A stretch of 64,000 nucleotides of DNA. Origin: Desulfovibrio piger. GTDB taxonomy: Bacteria; Desulfobacterota; Desulfovibrionia; Desulfovibrionales; Desulfovibrionaceae. Location: positions 62,001 through 126,000 of the forward strand of contig NZ_OX636706.1 of the NCBI RefSeq assembly GCF_951793255.1, given 5' to 3'. Positions 1 through 9,439 of this stretch are shown piece by piece. A program made the translations under genes and the position numbers. Positions within the stretch are counted from its first letter, which is position 1. Each line of letters opens with the position of its first letter. The notes beneath the pieces are model-generated. The model saw only the letters and a list, made by a program, of their open reading frames with translations. It did not search any database and was not told the DNA's origin.

Positions 1-390
1 TTCTCGCTGCCGTTCTCGGATCATGGCTCGTTCAAACTGGGCGACTGCGCCGATGATTTGGAGCTGGAGCTTCTGGAAGGGGTCTTCCGCTTTGCCTGCT
101 GAAAAGGTGAGTCCTTCCTTGTGGAAGGAGACAGAAACATCCCGCTGGTTCAAGCTCTCGATGATTCGCAGAAGATCCTGAAGATTGCGAGCGAGTCTGT
201 CGATGCTGTGCACATGCAGCGTATCCCCATCACGGAGGTAGTCCAAGCAAGCAACCAACTGAGGTCTGGACGTGTCCTTTCCACTGCATCTGTCGGTGAA
301 GACCTTGTCCAAGTGAAAACCATCGAGTTGTCTGGCTGTATTCTGATCTGTGCTGCTGACACGGATGTAGCCGATCTGCTTTCCTTCCAT
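1..390 (-). CDS. Serine recombinase / resolvase (N-terminal part, runs off left edge)
   Basis: The minus strand is open from an ATG at 390 to the window edge (130 codons seen). The protein begins MEGKQIGYIRVSSTDQNT, the classic resolvase/invertase N-terminus, with the catalytic serine in the YIRVSS motif. SIDRLARNLQDLL and the later FERAMIRERQRE helix are also typical of the resolvase catalytic domain. The family cuts and rejoins DNA through a phosphoserine link, resolving transposon cointegrates or inverting segments. The C-terminal helix-turn-helix lies outside the window. It is divergent from the restriction gene at 612, with about 220 bp between. Family call firm; whether resolvase or invertase is not decidable here. 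Confidence 0.88.
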   Translation of the reverse strand, partial: MEGKQIGYIRVSSTDQNTARQLDGFHLDKVFTDRCSGKDTSRPQLVACLDYLRDGDTLHVHSIDRLARNLQDLLRIIESLNQRDVSVSFHKEGLTFSAGKAEDPFQKLQLQIIGAVAQFERAMIRERQRE

Positions 391-611
391 GCTTAGCCTC
401 CAAATTGTTCAAATAAGATTATAGAGGTTAAACGTATTTGTCAATTAAATGCAGAAATAACCCTAGATGAACAGACTTGCCCCTTTTGAATAGTGTTCAT
501 TTAGAGTCTACTCCAAATGCTCATTTCCAAAGAGGAGAAAGAACGTCTACACCTTCCCTTTTCAAGCGTTCACGGATAAAATCATACCGCTATTTTCTCC
601 AGGAGAACGCC

Positions 612-3600
612 ATGACCTTTCGTGATATTCTTGCCAAGTTCCGCAACATCTCTTTTTCCGAACGGGATAAGGGGGATCGCTTTGAACGCCTAATGCAGGC
701 TTTTCTGCAAACTGTTCCCTGGTATGAAGGCAAGTTCCAGCATGTCTGGCTCTGGAAAGAGTTCCCCTACAAGAACAACCTGGGTGGCAAGGATACCGGC
801 ATCGATCTGGTGGCCCAAACGGTGGAAGGTGACTTCTGGGCTATCCAATGCAAGTGCTATGACGAAAAAGCTCGAATCGACAAACCTGCTGTGGACAGTT
901 TTCTGGCAACATCCAGCAAGCAGTTCGTCAACGACCAGCTGCAAACGACTTCCTTTGCTCTGCGTCTCTGGATTTCCACGACCAACAAATGGGGGAGTGA
1001 GGCAGAAAATGCCATCAGGTACCAGGACCCCCCTGTTCAGCGAATTAGTCTTGCTGATCTTGAGAGTGCTCCTGTGGATTGGTCTGTGCTGGAGAAAGGA
1101 ATCAGTGGTGCTCAGGCAAGGCAGAGCAAAAAAACGCCTCGACCGCATCAGCAGGCTGCAATCACAGCATTCCATGAGCATTTCCAGAGCAACGATCGTG
1201 GCAAACTGATCATGGCATGCGGTACAGGTAAAACCTACACCTCTCTGAAGATCGCGGAAAACCAAACCGGAGGGAAAGGTCTCGTCCTCTTTCTGGCTCC
1301 TTCCATTGCTCTGGTGGGACAAACCCTGCGTGAATGGACAGCGGAAGCCAGCAGCTCCATTTTCCCCATCTGCATCTGCTCTGATCCTGAAGTCAGCAAA
1401 AGCAAGACCAAGGCCGATGATGAGCATGATGGATACAGCGTCACGGATTTAGCATTCCCTGCCTCTACCGATGTGGATGAAATCGTTCGTCAGCTGCGCT
1501 TGGCAGAGAAATTCCATACGGATGGATTGACCGTCGTTTTTTCCACCTACCAGTCCATTGCCGTCATAGCTCGTGCCCAGAAGGAGTTTCAGCGGGAGTT
1601 CGATCTCATCATCTGTGATGAAGCACATCGCACAACGGGTGTTACCCTGAAGGATGAAGAAGAGTCCGCCTTCGTCAAAGTTCACGATAATGCCTTCATC
1701 CATGCCAAAAAGCGCATGTACATGACGGCTACTCCACGTCTGTATGCGGAAACCAGCAAGAAGAAAGCCCAGGAGGCGGATGCCTATCTCTGCTCGATGG
1801 ATGATGAAGCCATGTACGGGCAGGAAGTTTTCCGTATCGGCTTTGGTGAGGCGGTGGATAAAAACCTTTTGGCTGACTACAAGGTACTGGTACTGACGCT
1901 GAGTGAAAACCAGATTCCCGCTGCCCTGCAAGCTGCTGTAGCCGATAGAACCAAGGAGATCGATACAGATGATGCCAGCAAGCTCATCGGGTGTATCAAT
2001 GCTCTCTCCAAGCGGATGCTCATTGACGAGGGGCTGCTGAAAACATCCGATCCCTCCCCCATGCGCAAAGCTGTCGCTTTCTGCCAGAACATCAAGATTT
2101 CCAAAAAGATCAGTGCCGTCTTCAATGATTTCAAGGACAGCTATTATGATAGTCTGACCCAGGCGGAACGGGATGAGATGGTGGGTGTGGCAGCACAGCA
2201 TGTGGATGGAACCATGCCTGCGACGACTCGTGACGAAAAATTGTCCTGGCTCAACGCATCTCCTTCGGATGGCAATGAGTGCCGTATTCTGACGAATGTG
2301 CGCTGTCTTTCCGAAGGGGTGGACGTACCTTCCCTGGATGCCGTTCTCTTTTTGTCTGCCAGAAACTCCCAGATCGATGTGGTGCAATCTGTGGGGCGTG
2401 TAATGCGTACCGCACCCGGAAAAAAGTTTGGCTACATCATCATCCCTGTCCTGATTCCTTCCAATGTGAGCCCGGAAGAAGCCCTCAACGACAACAAACG
2501 CTTTGCTGTTGTCTGGACGGTATTGAACGCTTTGCGTGCTCATGATGACCGTTTCAGTGCCACGGTCAACAAGATAGATTTGAACCGCCACAAACCTGCT
2601 GGGGGTGGTAGTGTCTTGATTGGTTCCATCGGTGGAGATTCTTCACAATCTGATCAGGATGAAAGCGATATCGGACACAAAGGGGATGGGAAACGGCCTC
2701 CAGCCCAGCTTCCCTTGCCTATACCGCAGCTGGAAGAGCTGAAAAATGCCATCTATGCCCGCATGGTGCAAAAGGTAGGGAACAAACGCTATTGGGAGCA
2801 GTGGGCAGCGGATGTCGCCAAGATCGCACAGGGCTATATCGAGCGCATCAATCGTCTGATTGCGGTTCCTGGTCCTCACAAAGATGCTTTTGACGAGTTC
2901 CTTTCCGGCTTGCGCAAAAACATCAATCCCTCTGTCACTCCGGGGGAAGTGGTGGAGATGTTGGCCCAGCATCTGATAACCAAACCAGTCTTCGAAGCTC
3001 TGTTCGAGAACTATTCCTTTGTCCAGAACAATCCGGTTTCTCGTGCCTTGCAGGGAATGATCGATCTGCTGGAAGAACAGGCTCTGGAAAAGGATACCGT
3101 TGTCCTGTCACGCTTTTACGAATCCGTGAAGATGCGCGTTGCCGGGATCGATAACGCTGAGGGCAGACAGCGTATCATCGTTGAGCTGTACGACAAATTT
3201 TTCCGCACCGCCTTCCCTTTGACCGTGGAAAAATTGGGCATCGTCTACACTCCGGTGGAGATCGTGGATTTTATCAACCGTTCTGTAGCGGATGTTTTGC
3301 AGGCGGTATTCGGTCGTTCCCTTTCCGATGAGAACGTGCATATCCTTGATCCCTTTACCGGAACAGGAACTTTCATTGCTCGCATGATCGAAAGCGGTCT
3401 CATCACTCCGGAAGCATTGCCTCGCAAATACAAACACGAACTCCATGCTAACGAGATAGTCCTGCTGGCCTATTATATCGCCTCTATCAACATCGAGAAC
3501 GCCTACCACGCTACTCAGGGGGAAAACACTGCCTACACTCCGTTCAATGGCATCTGCCTGACGGATACTTTCCAGCTGGGAGAAACAGACGATACCAATC

Positions 3601-5429
3601 GGCTCTATACGCCTGCTCTACAGCAAAATTCTGAACGCGTACAGGCACAGCAAAAATCTCCCATCCAAGTCATCATCGGCAACCCTCCATATTCTGTGGG
3701 CCAGAAATCCGAAAATGACGATGCAAAAAATCAGTCATACAAAAAACTTGAAAAGCGTATTGCTGATACATATGTATTAAATTCTAAAGCAAAGCTCAGC
3801 AAAAGTGTCTATGACACATATATTAAGGCATTTCGCTTTGCTTCAGATAGAATTGACGCAAAAACCGGAGGAATAGTCGCATTTGTCACAAATGCAGGAT
3901 GGCTGGATGGCAATGCGATGGACGGTTTCCGCAAATGCCTGGAAGATGAATTCAGTGCTGTTTATGTCTTCAATCTGCGTGGGAACCAAAGGACGAGCGG
4001 AGAGACTTCTCGACGGGAAGGTGGAAAAATCTTTGGCTCTGGTAGCCGGACTCCCATTGCCATCACTGTCCTTGTCAAAAAGCCTGGCCATCAGGGTAAA
4101 GCAGTTATCCAGTACCATGACATCGGTGACTACCTGAGCCGGGAAGAGAAACTTGCCATCATCGCCCAAAAGCGCAGCATCCTTGATTCCAGCATGGAAT
4201 GGACACAGCTCCACCCCAATACTCATGGGGACTGGCTCAATCAGCGTAACGATTTATTTAGCTCATTTATAGCGCTTGGCGATAAAGACAAAAGTAAAAA
4301 TACCATATTTTCAGTATATTCTGGCGGATTATTAACGAGTAGAGATAGCTGGTGTTATAATTTTTCGAGAGAAAAATTATCAGTAAATATGCAGGAAACA
4401 ATAAGTTTCTATAACGATATGGTTAGCTCCGGAAGCGATAGCTCTGCTCTAAATCCCCAAAAAATTAGCTGGTCTCGAGCTATACAAAAAGATTTTATAA
4501 AAGGAGTGCGAAAAAAATTCAAAGTTGAATGTCTAAATGTTTCTTTGTACCGGCCATTTTGTAGAGTGCATACTTATTTTTCAGCAGATTTCAATGAAAT
4601 GCTTTACAAAATACCTCTGCTATTTCCTGAAAAAAATATTAAAAATTTACTTATTTGTATTCCAGGCATAGGGGGTGATTGGAATAAATCACTACCGATT
4701 GCTACAAATATGATTCCAGATTTTCATCTTCAAAATATCGGAGCACAATGCTTCCCTCTCTATTACTATGAAAAACGCTCTGCTTATCAGCCGACGCTTT
4801 TTGACACTGGTAATGAGGAATACACGCGTAAGGATGGCATCACCAACTTCATTCTGGAACGCTGCCGGGAAAGCTATGGCCCCAAAGTGACCAAGGAAGA
4901 CATCTTCTACTACGTCTATGGCTTGCTGCACTCCCCTGACTACCGGAAAGCCTTTGCTGCGGATCTGAAAAAGATGCTGCCTCGTATCCCCCTGGTGGAG
5001 AAACCTGCGGATTTCTGGGCATTCAGCAAGGCAGGAAGAACTCTGGCAGACCTGCACCTCAACTATGAGACTCAGCCCGCATGTGGAGAAGTAGTTGTCG
5101 AAGGAGCTGAGCACGGCAATTTCCATGTGGAGAAGATGCGCTTCCCTGACAAGAAAGATAAATCTGTCATCGAGTTCAACCCCTGGATCAAGCTGACCAA
5201 CATCCCTCTGGAAGCCTACGATTACGTGGTCAATGGTCGATCCGCCATCGAGTGGGTTATGGAGCGCTATCAGATCAAGACCGACAAAGCCAGCGGCATT
5301 ACCAACGATCCTAACGACTGGGCACAAGAACAGGGTAAGCCAAGGTATATCCTCGACTTGCTCCTGAGTGTGATTACGGTGAGTCTAGAAACAATGAAAA
5401 TTGAGAAGAAACTGCCTTCGCTTCTTTAG
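612..5429 (+). CDS. Type ISP single-polypeptide restriction-modification enzyme (nuclease, helicase, methyltransferase)
   Basis: A protein of about 1605 residues that combines restriction and modification in one chain, as in LlaGI/LlaBIII-type enzymes. From the N-terminus: an Mrr-like nuclease (GIDLVAQ then AIQCKCY, a D..QxK motif, first 165 residues); a superfamily 2 helicase with Walker A ACGTGKT (about 204), DEAH (about 335), MTATPR (about 370) and QSVGRVMR (about 592); an N6-adenine methyltransferase with DPFTGTGTF (about 913) and NPPY (about 1024); then a target-recognition region. An upstream in-frame ATG at 477 exists, but the 612 ATG has AGGAG about 8 bases before it and begins the conserved domain. 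Parts of the last third (about 3700-3850 and 4240-4760) are clearly more AT-rich than the rest, suggesting exchange of the specificity region. Confidence 0.92.
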   Translation: MTFRDILAKFRNISFSERDKGDRFERLMQAFLQTVPWYEGKFQHVWLWKEFPYKNNLGGKDTGIDLVAQTVEGDFWAIQCKCYDEKARIDKPAVDSFLATSSKQFVNDQLQTTSFALRLWISTTNKWGSEAENAIRYQDPPVQRISLADLESAPVDWSVLEKGISGAQARQSKKTPRPHQQAAITAFHEHFQSNDRGKLIMACGTGKTYTSLKIAENQTGGKGLVLFLAPSIALVGQTLREWTAEASSSIFPICICSDPEVSKSKTKADDEHDGYSVTDLAFPASTDVDEIVRQLRLAEKFHTDGLTVVFSTYQSIAVIARAQKEFQREFDLIICDEAHRTTGVTLKDEEESAFVKVHDNAFIHAKKRMYMTATPRLYAETSKKKAQEADAYLCSMDDEAMYGQEVFRIGFGEAVDKNLLADYKVLVLTLSENQIPAALQAAVADRTKEIDTDDASKLIGCINALSKRMLIDEGLLKTSDPSPMRKAVAFCQNIKISKKISAVFNDFKDSYYDSLTQAERDEMVGVAAQHVDGTMPATTRDEKLSWLNASPSDGNECRILTNVRCLSEGVDVPSLDAVLFLSARNSQIDVVQSVGRVMRTAPGKKFGYIIIPVLIPSNVSPEEALNDNKRFAVVWTVLNALRAHDDRFSATVNKIDLNRHKPAGGGSVLIGSIGGDSSQSDQDESDIGHKGDGKRPPAQLPLPIPQLEELKNAIYARMVQKVGNKRYWEQWAADVAKIAQGYIERINRLIAVPGPHKDAFDEFLSGLRKNINPSVTPGEVVEMLAQHLITKPVFEALFENYSFVQNNPVSRALQGMIDLLEEQALEKDTVVLSRFYESVKMRVAGIDNAEGRQRIIVELYDKFFRTAFPLTVEKLGIVYTPVEIVDFINRSVADVLQAVFGRSLSDENVHILDPFTGTGTFIARMIESGLITPEALPRKYKHELHANEIVLLAYYIASINIENAYHATQGENTAYTPFNGICLTDTFQLGETDDTNRLYTPALQQNSERVQAQQKSPIQVIIGNPPYSVGQKSENDDAKNQSYKKLEKRIADTYVLNSKAKLSKSVYDTYIKAFRFASDRIDAKTGGIVAFVTNAGWLDGNAMDGFRKCLEDEFSAVYVFNLRGNQRTSGETSRREGGKIFGSGSRTPIAITVLVKKPGHQGKAVIQYHDIGDYLSREEKLAIIAQKRSILDSSMEWTQLHPNTHGDWLNQRNDLFSSFIALGDKDKSKNTIFSVYSGGLLTSRDSWCYNFSREKLSVNMQETISFYNDMVSSGSDSSALNPQKISWSRAIQKDFIKGVRKKFKVECLNVSLYRPFCRVHTYFSADFNEMLYKIPLLFPEKNIKNLLICIPGIGGDWNKSLPIATNMIPDFHLQNIGAQCFPLYYYEKRSAYQPTLFDTGNEEYTRKDGITNFILERCRESYGPKVTKEDIFYYVYGLLHSPDYRKAFAADLKKMLPRIPLVEKPADFWAFSKAGRTLADLHLNYETQPACGEVVVEGAEHGNFHVEKMRFPDKKDKSVIEFNPWIKLTNIPLEAYDYVVNGRSAIEWVMERYQIKTDKASGITNDPNDWAQEQGKPRYILDLLLSVITVSLETMKIEKKLPSLL

Positions 5430-5480
5430 CGAAAATAAAACTATAATTTTAGATATACTTTACACAAATTAGGAGGATAC

Positions 5481-7373
5481 ATGTTTTTATCAAAAATAGC
5501 TATGAAGAATTTTAGAAAATATATAGACACTACAGTTGATTTTCATAAAGGTCTCAATGCATTAATAGGAGAAAACAATTCTGGGAAAAGTGCTATCATC
5601 GATGCAATCAAAATTGTTTTTAATACTCAGAGTGCTGAAAGCATAAGAGTAACTGACGATGATTTTCATATCAGCGAAAATAATGCAAGATCTTCAGAAC
5701 TAAGCATTAATTGTGTGATCGAAGATCTAAGCGATGATGAAGCAAAAAATTTCATTGAGTATGCAAGCTTTACCAAGTCAAGTGAAACATCCTCCTGTAA
5801 CGTAAAAATTTATTTATATTTTCGTGCATGGAAAGAAGGAAATAGAATTTTTTCTTCATTAAGAGCTGGGAATCCTGAAAATGGACCATTTCTTGATGGC
5901 AGAGCTAGAGAACTACTTAAATGTGTTTATCTAAGGCCACTACGAGATGCTGAGCGCGAAATGCATAGTGGAAAAAATTCTAGGATTTCACAAATTTTAT
6001 ATAACCACCCCCTATTTATTGATAAAGAAGATAATAAGCTAGTTGATATTCTAAAGAATGCAAACAATGACATTGAAAGATATTTTTTAAATGAAGACGG
6101 TTGTTCAATCTTATCAAATCTTCGAGAAACTTTGCGAGAATTTATTTCTGACTCAGATAATAACAAGGCTTCCATCGAAACATCCTCAGCAAGGTTGAAG
6201 CAAATACTTGAAAGTCTATCTCTAGCTGCACCAGAAACTAATCCAGGACTCGGTACTCACAATCTTCTTTTTATCGCAGCTGAATTATTACTGCTAGGAG
6301 AAAATATAAACGGTAGCCTGAAACTAGCTCTCATCGAAGAACTGGAAGCCCATTTACATCCGCAAGCGCAGCTTAGATTAATTGATTATTTACAAAAAAA
6401 ATATAATGAATTAGGTGTTCAAATTATCATCTCAACGCATAGTCCGATATTAGCTTCCAAAATAAATGTAAAAAATCTTATTCTTATTAAGGATCAAAAT
6501 GCTTATGATTTAGTGCCTGAGCGAACACAACTTAGCAAAGGTGATTATTTATTCCTACAAAGATTTTTAGACTCAACAAAAGCCAATTTTTTCTTTGCTA
6601 AGGGAATCATCATGGTTGAAGGTGATGCCGAAGCTTTGTTTATTCCTATTTTGGCAGATATATTGGGTATCAATTTAGAGAAATTTGGAATATCTATTGT
6701 AAAAGTAGGAAGCGTAGGTTTTTTTAGGTATTCAAATATATTTCTTAGATCTAATGGAGATGCAATTCCTATCCCTGTATCAGTTATTACTGACTGCGAC
6801 ATTGCGCCTCAGTATAAGGAAAGGATTTTTGATATAAGAATTGCTGAGACAGCAAAAGCAATTATGGAAAAAGAGAGAAAGTATACAAAAGGGAATATTC
6901 GGGCATTTATTGCACCAAGATGGACATTTGAATATTCAATAGGATTGAGTTGTCTCAGTAATATGCTATACGAATCTATTTTCCAAGCAAATAAAATAGA
7001 AAACAGCGAACAATATGCATTGACAAGTAAAAAAATAGAAAAAGTTGAAAAGGAATTAGAGGAATTCAAGAGTACATTATCAGGACTTTCCTCTGATGAA
7101 GTAGCCTATAAATTTTATCATGACTGTTTACTAAGTAAAAAAACATCTAAAGCTATTGTTGCACAGTGTTTAGCTAGTAATCTAAAATGGTCGGTAGTAA
7201 ATTTTTCAAATCAAGAAAATACTCCCCCTTCAAAGGAACTTATGTTTAATCTAGATTTATATCAAACTAAAATAAATGAGGATAAACGTATTGAATTAAA
7301 AGATAGATTTGAAAATGATCCGTATCTGAGGTATATAATAGATGCGATCAAACATGCAGCTAAAATAGGATAA
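5481..7373 (+). CDS. gajA: OLD-family ATP-dependent nuclease, Gabija GajA-like
   Basis: 630 residues. An ABC-type ATPase comes first: Walker A GENNSGKS (residues 30-37), Walker B LALIEELEAHLHP (about 283) and H-loop ISTHSPI (about 316). A TOPRIM nuclease domain follows, with the acidic VEGDAEALF motif (about 378) and SVITDCDIA (about 434). This order defines class 2 OLD nucleases, which lie beside UvrD-like helicases. In the Gabija anti-phage system GajA nicks DNA and is relieved of inhibition when nucleotides are depleted. The helicase partner starts 3 bases after the stop, so the two are co-transcribed. An AGGAGG precedes the ATG. Slightly longer than the well-studied GajA. Base composition is AT-rich compared with the preceding restriction gene, so the pair was probably acquired separately. 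Confidence 0.88.
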   Translation: MFLSKIAMKNFRKYIDTTVDFHKGLNALIGENNSGKSAIIDAIKIVFNTQSAESIRVTDDDFHISENNARSSELSINCVIEDLSDDEAKNFIEYASFTKSSETSSCNVKIYLYFRAWKEGNRIFSSLRAGNPENGPFLDGRARELLKCVYLRPLRDAEREMHSGKNSRISQILYNHPLFIDKEDNKLVDILKNANNDIERYFLNEDGCSILSNLRETLREFISDSDNNKASIETSSARLKQILESLSLAAPETNPGLGTHNLLFIAAELLLLGENINGSLKLALIEELEAHLHPQAQLRLIDYLQKKYNELGVQIIISTHSPILASKINVKNLILIKDQNAYDLVPERTQLSKGDYLFLQRFLDSTKANFFFAKGIIMVEGDAEALFIPILADILGINLEKFGISIVKVGSVGFFRYSNIFLRSNGDAIPIPVSVITDCDIAPQYKERIFDIRIAETAKAIMEKERKYTKGNIRAFIAPRWTFEYSIGLSCLSNMLYESIFQANKIENSEQYALTSKKIEKVEKELEEFKSTLSGLSSDEVAYKFYHDCLLSKKTSKAIVAQCLASNLKWSVVNFSNQENTPPSKELMFNLDLYQTKINEDKRIELKDRFENDPYLRYIIDAIKHAAKIG

Positions 7374-7376
7374 TAA

Positions 7377-9236
7377 ATGAACTCTATAGCTGATTTTTCT
7401 GCACTCGAAAACTTGCTTTTACCTCCGGGGAGTCAGTTCTCCGATGATGCGCGTGCAGTGATTAATTGCTGGGAAAGTAAGGATATACTAGCTTGTCCTG
7501 GAAGTGGAAAAACTACCGTACTGCTTGCAAAACTGAAATTACTTTCTGATAGACTTCCTTTTCCGGATGGTTGCGGAATCTGTGTCTTATCTCATACAAA
7601 TGTTGCTGTTAACGAACTCAAAAATAAATTAGGAGATAGCTCTAATTTATTATTATCTTATCCTAATTTTGTAGGAACTATTCAGGTATTTATCAACCAG
7701 TTTATTCTATTCCCTTTTTTAAGGGATAAGGTAGCCTCCCCAATATGTTTAGTGAGTAATGAAGAATATGCCAAATATCTACATATATTAATAAGGAATG
7801 AATACAAAAAAATAGATAAGCTGCTCAATGCACATTTTCGATATCGCAACAACAGATTTACATCAATAAGTGAGCTAATAGAAAATATATATGTTGATGA
7901 ACATGGCCTTAAAATAAAAAATGAAAGAAATTACATAGCAGGCAGAGACAATGATGCTTTCAGAGAGTATTTGAAGGCTACTCAAGACTTACTATTTACA
8001 AAAGGGATACTTAGATATGACGATACATATAAGCATGTAAAATATATTTTTGATCAATATGGAGATTTATTAAAAAATATAATATCAAAACGTTTTTCTT
8101 TTGTATTTGTTGATGAATATCAAGACTGCTCTAGAGTTCAAAAAGAAATTTTGGACAGTCTTTTTTCTAATACAGATACGATATTTCAAAAAATTGGCGA
8201 CATAGATCAAGCAATATATAATAATGCATACGCTGAAGATAGTTTATGGAATACTGCTCATAATCACCTAGAAATTGCTTGTTCAAATAGATATGGGCAA
8301 GAAATTGCAGATATATTGACATTCTTTCGAAGCAAGCAGCCCCCTATTATTGCCACAAGAGGGAATATAGATATCCCTCCAACGTTATTTGTATATACAG
8401 AAGAATCTCGACATCAAGTCATACAAAAATTTATAGATAAGATAAAATATTATAATCTTGAAAGGGAAGGAGGGGTTTTTAAAGCAATTGGAATTTTTCA
8501 CAATGTGAAGGGATTAAAGATAAGAGACTATTGGGATAAATTTGAGAATAAAAAAAATGCTGCTCCAGAAAGTAACTATCATTATTTTCTCACAAACATA
8601 GTCGAAGCGTTGGATAGTGGAAATATATTTCTAGCTGAAAACTATGTAAGAAAGTTACTATGCAAAATATTCCATATTCTAGATATAAAAAACTCCAATA
8701 ATAAGTATTACACAATGGAATCTATAAAGACTTATTTATATGCACAGGATCCTATAGATTTTAGAGAATCCATATTAAATTTAATGAGAACGACGGACAG
8801 CTCATATTGTGGGATAAAAAGAGAAATTGATGAAATCATCTCATCCTTCTTTGGATGTAATTTATTCGATCAACTTCCAGATTCATTTATAAAAGGAAGT
8901 TATTCGAATTCGTGCACTACCTATGGATGTGAAGGTAGTTGTATAGAAATAAAGTTTGATACTGTATATGGAGTTAAAGGAGAAACCCATGATGCAACTT
9001 TATATTTGGAAACAGAAACTAGAAATAGTTCTGATATAATCCGCGTCATAAAAAAAATAGATGCATTAGCAAAAAACAAAACTCTAGAGGATCGCAATGG
9101 CCTTTACGAAAGGAGTTCTCGTTGTGTATATGTTGGACTATCCCGTCCCAAAAATTTACTATGCTTAGCTATTAGAAAGAGTACATACGATAGATATCCT
9201 TCTTTCTTTTCAAAATGGCATATCGAACATATATAG
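7377..9236 (+). CDS. gajB: UvrD/PcrA-like helicase, Gabija GajB-like
   Basis: 619 residues of superfamily 1 helicase type: Walker A ACPGSGKTT (about 33-41), Walker B FVFVDEYQDCSR (about 243), motif III KIGDIDQAIY, and C-terminal VKGETHDATLYLE and YVGLSRPKNLL for motifs V and VI. In Gabija, GajB binds the GajA tetramer and senses DNA ends or gaps made during phage infection. The 3-base gap to gajA and shared AT-rich composition support a two-gene operon. The neighbouring type ISP enzyme makes this a defence island. Function is inferred from family and gene pairing; a stand-alone class 2 OLD/helicase pair of other role cannot be excluded. Confidence 0.87.
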   Translation: MNSIADFSALENLLLPPGSQFSDDARAVINCWESKDILACPGSGKTTVLLAKLKLLSDRLPFPDGCGICVLSHTNVAVNELKNKLGDSSNLLLSYPNFVGTIQVFINQFILFPFLRDKVASPICLVSNEEYAKYLHILIRNEYKKIDKLLNAHFRYRNNRFTSISELIENIYVDEHGLKIKNERNYIAGRDNDAFREYLKATQDLLFTKGILRYDDTYKHVKYIFDQYGDLLKNIISKRFSFVFVDEYQDCSRVQKEILDSLFSNTDTIFQKIGDIDQAIYNNAYAEDSLWNTAHNHLEIACSNRYGQEIADILTFFRSKQPPIIATRGNIDIPPTLFVYTEESRHQVIQKFIDKIKYYNLEREGGVFKAIGIFHNVKGLKIRDYWDKFENKKNAAPESNYHYFLTNIVEALDSGNIFLAENYVRKLLCKIFHILDIKNSNNKYYTMESIKTYLYAQDPIDFRESILNLMRTTDSSYCGIKREIDEIISSFFGCNLFDQLPDSFIKGSYSNSCTTYGCEGSCIEIKFDTVYGVKGETHDATLYLETETRNSSDIIRVIKKIDALAKNKTLEDRNGLYERSSRCVYVGLSRPKNLLCLAIRKSTYDRYPSFFSKWHIEHI

Positions 9237-9250
9237 AATTAAATAAATTT

Positions 9251-9439
9251 CTATTTACAGAACTTGATTTTTTTATTTATCAACTCCCTATCTAAATAAA
9301 CTGTCTCTCGAATGGCTTCCTCGTGCCCTGTCAGGGCAGCAAAAGGGGAAAACTGGGCAGCTCTGTTGGCTCTGGGCATACGGGGATACTTGGACTCAGG
9401 ACGTGGCAGATTGATGATATCATCGTACTTGTCGCTCAT
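9251..9439 (-). CDS. YolD-like small protein downstream of Y-family polymerase
   Basis: 62 residues beginning MSDKYDDIINLPRPESKYPR, with the RAAQFSPFAALTGHEEAIRET stretch typical of the short YolD-like proteins found next to DinB/UmuC-type polymerases. Its ATG overlaps the stop of the upstream polymerase gene as ATGA, so translation is coupled. The molecular role of the family is poorly known; a role in mutagenic repair is assumed from linkage. The upstream partner is frameshifted, so this gene may no longer serve a working pair. Confidence 0.72.
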   Translation of the reverse strand: MSDKYDDIINLPRPESKYPRMPRANRAAQFSPFAALTGHEEAIRETVYLDRELINKKIKFCK

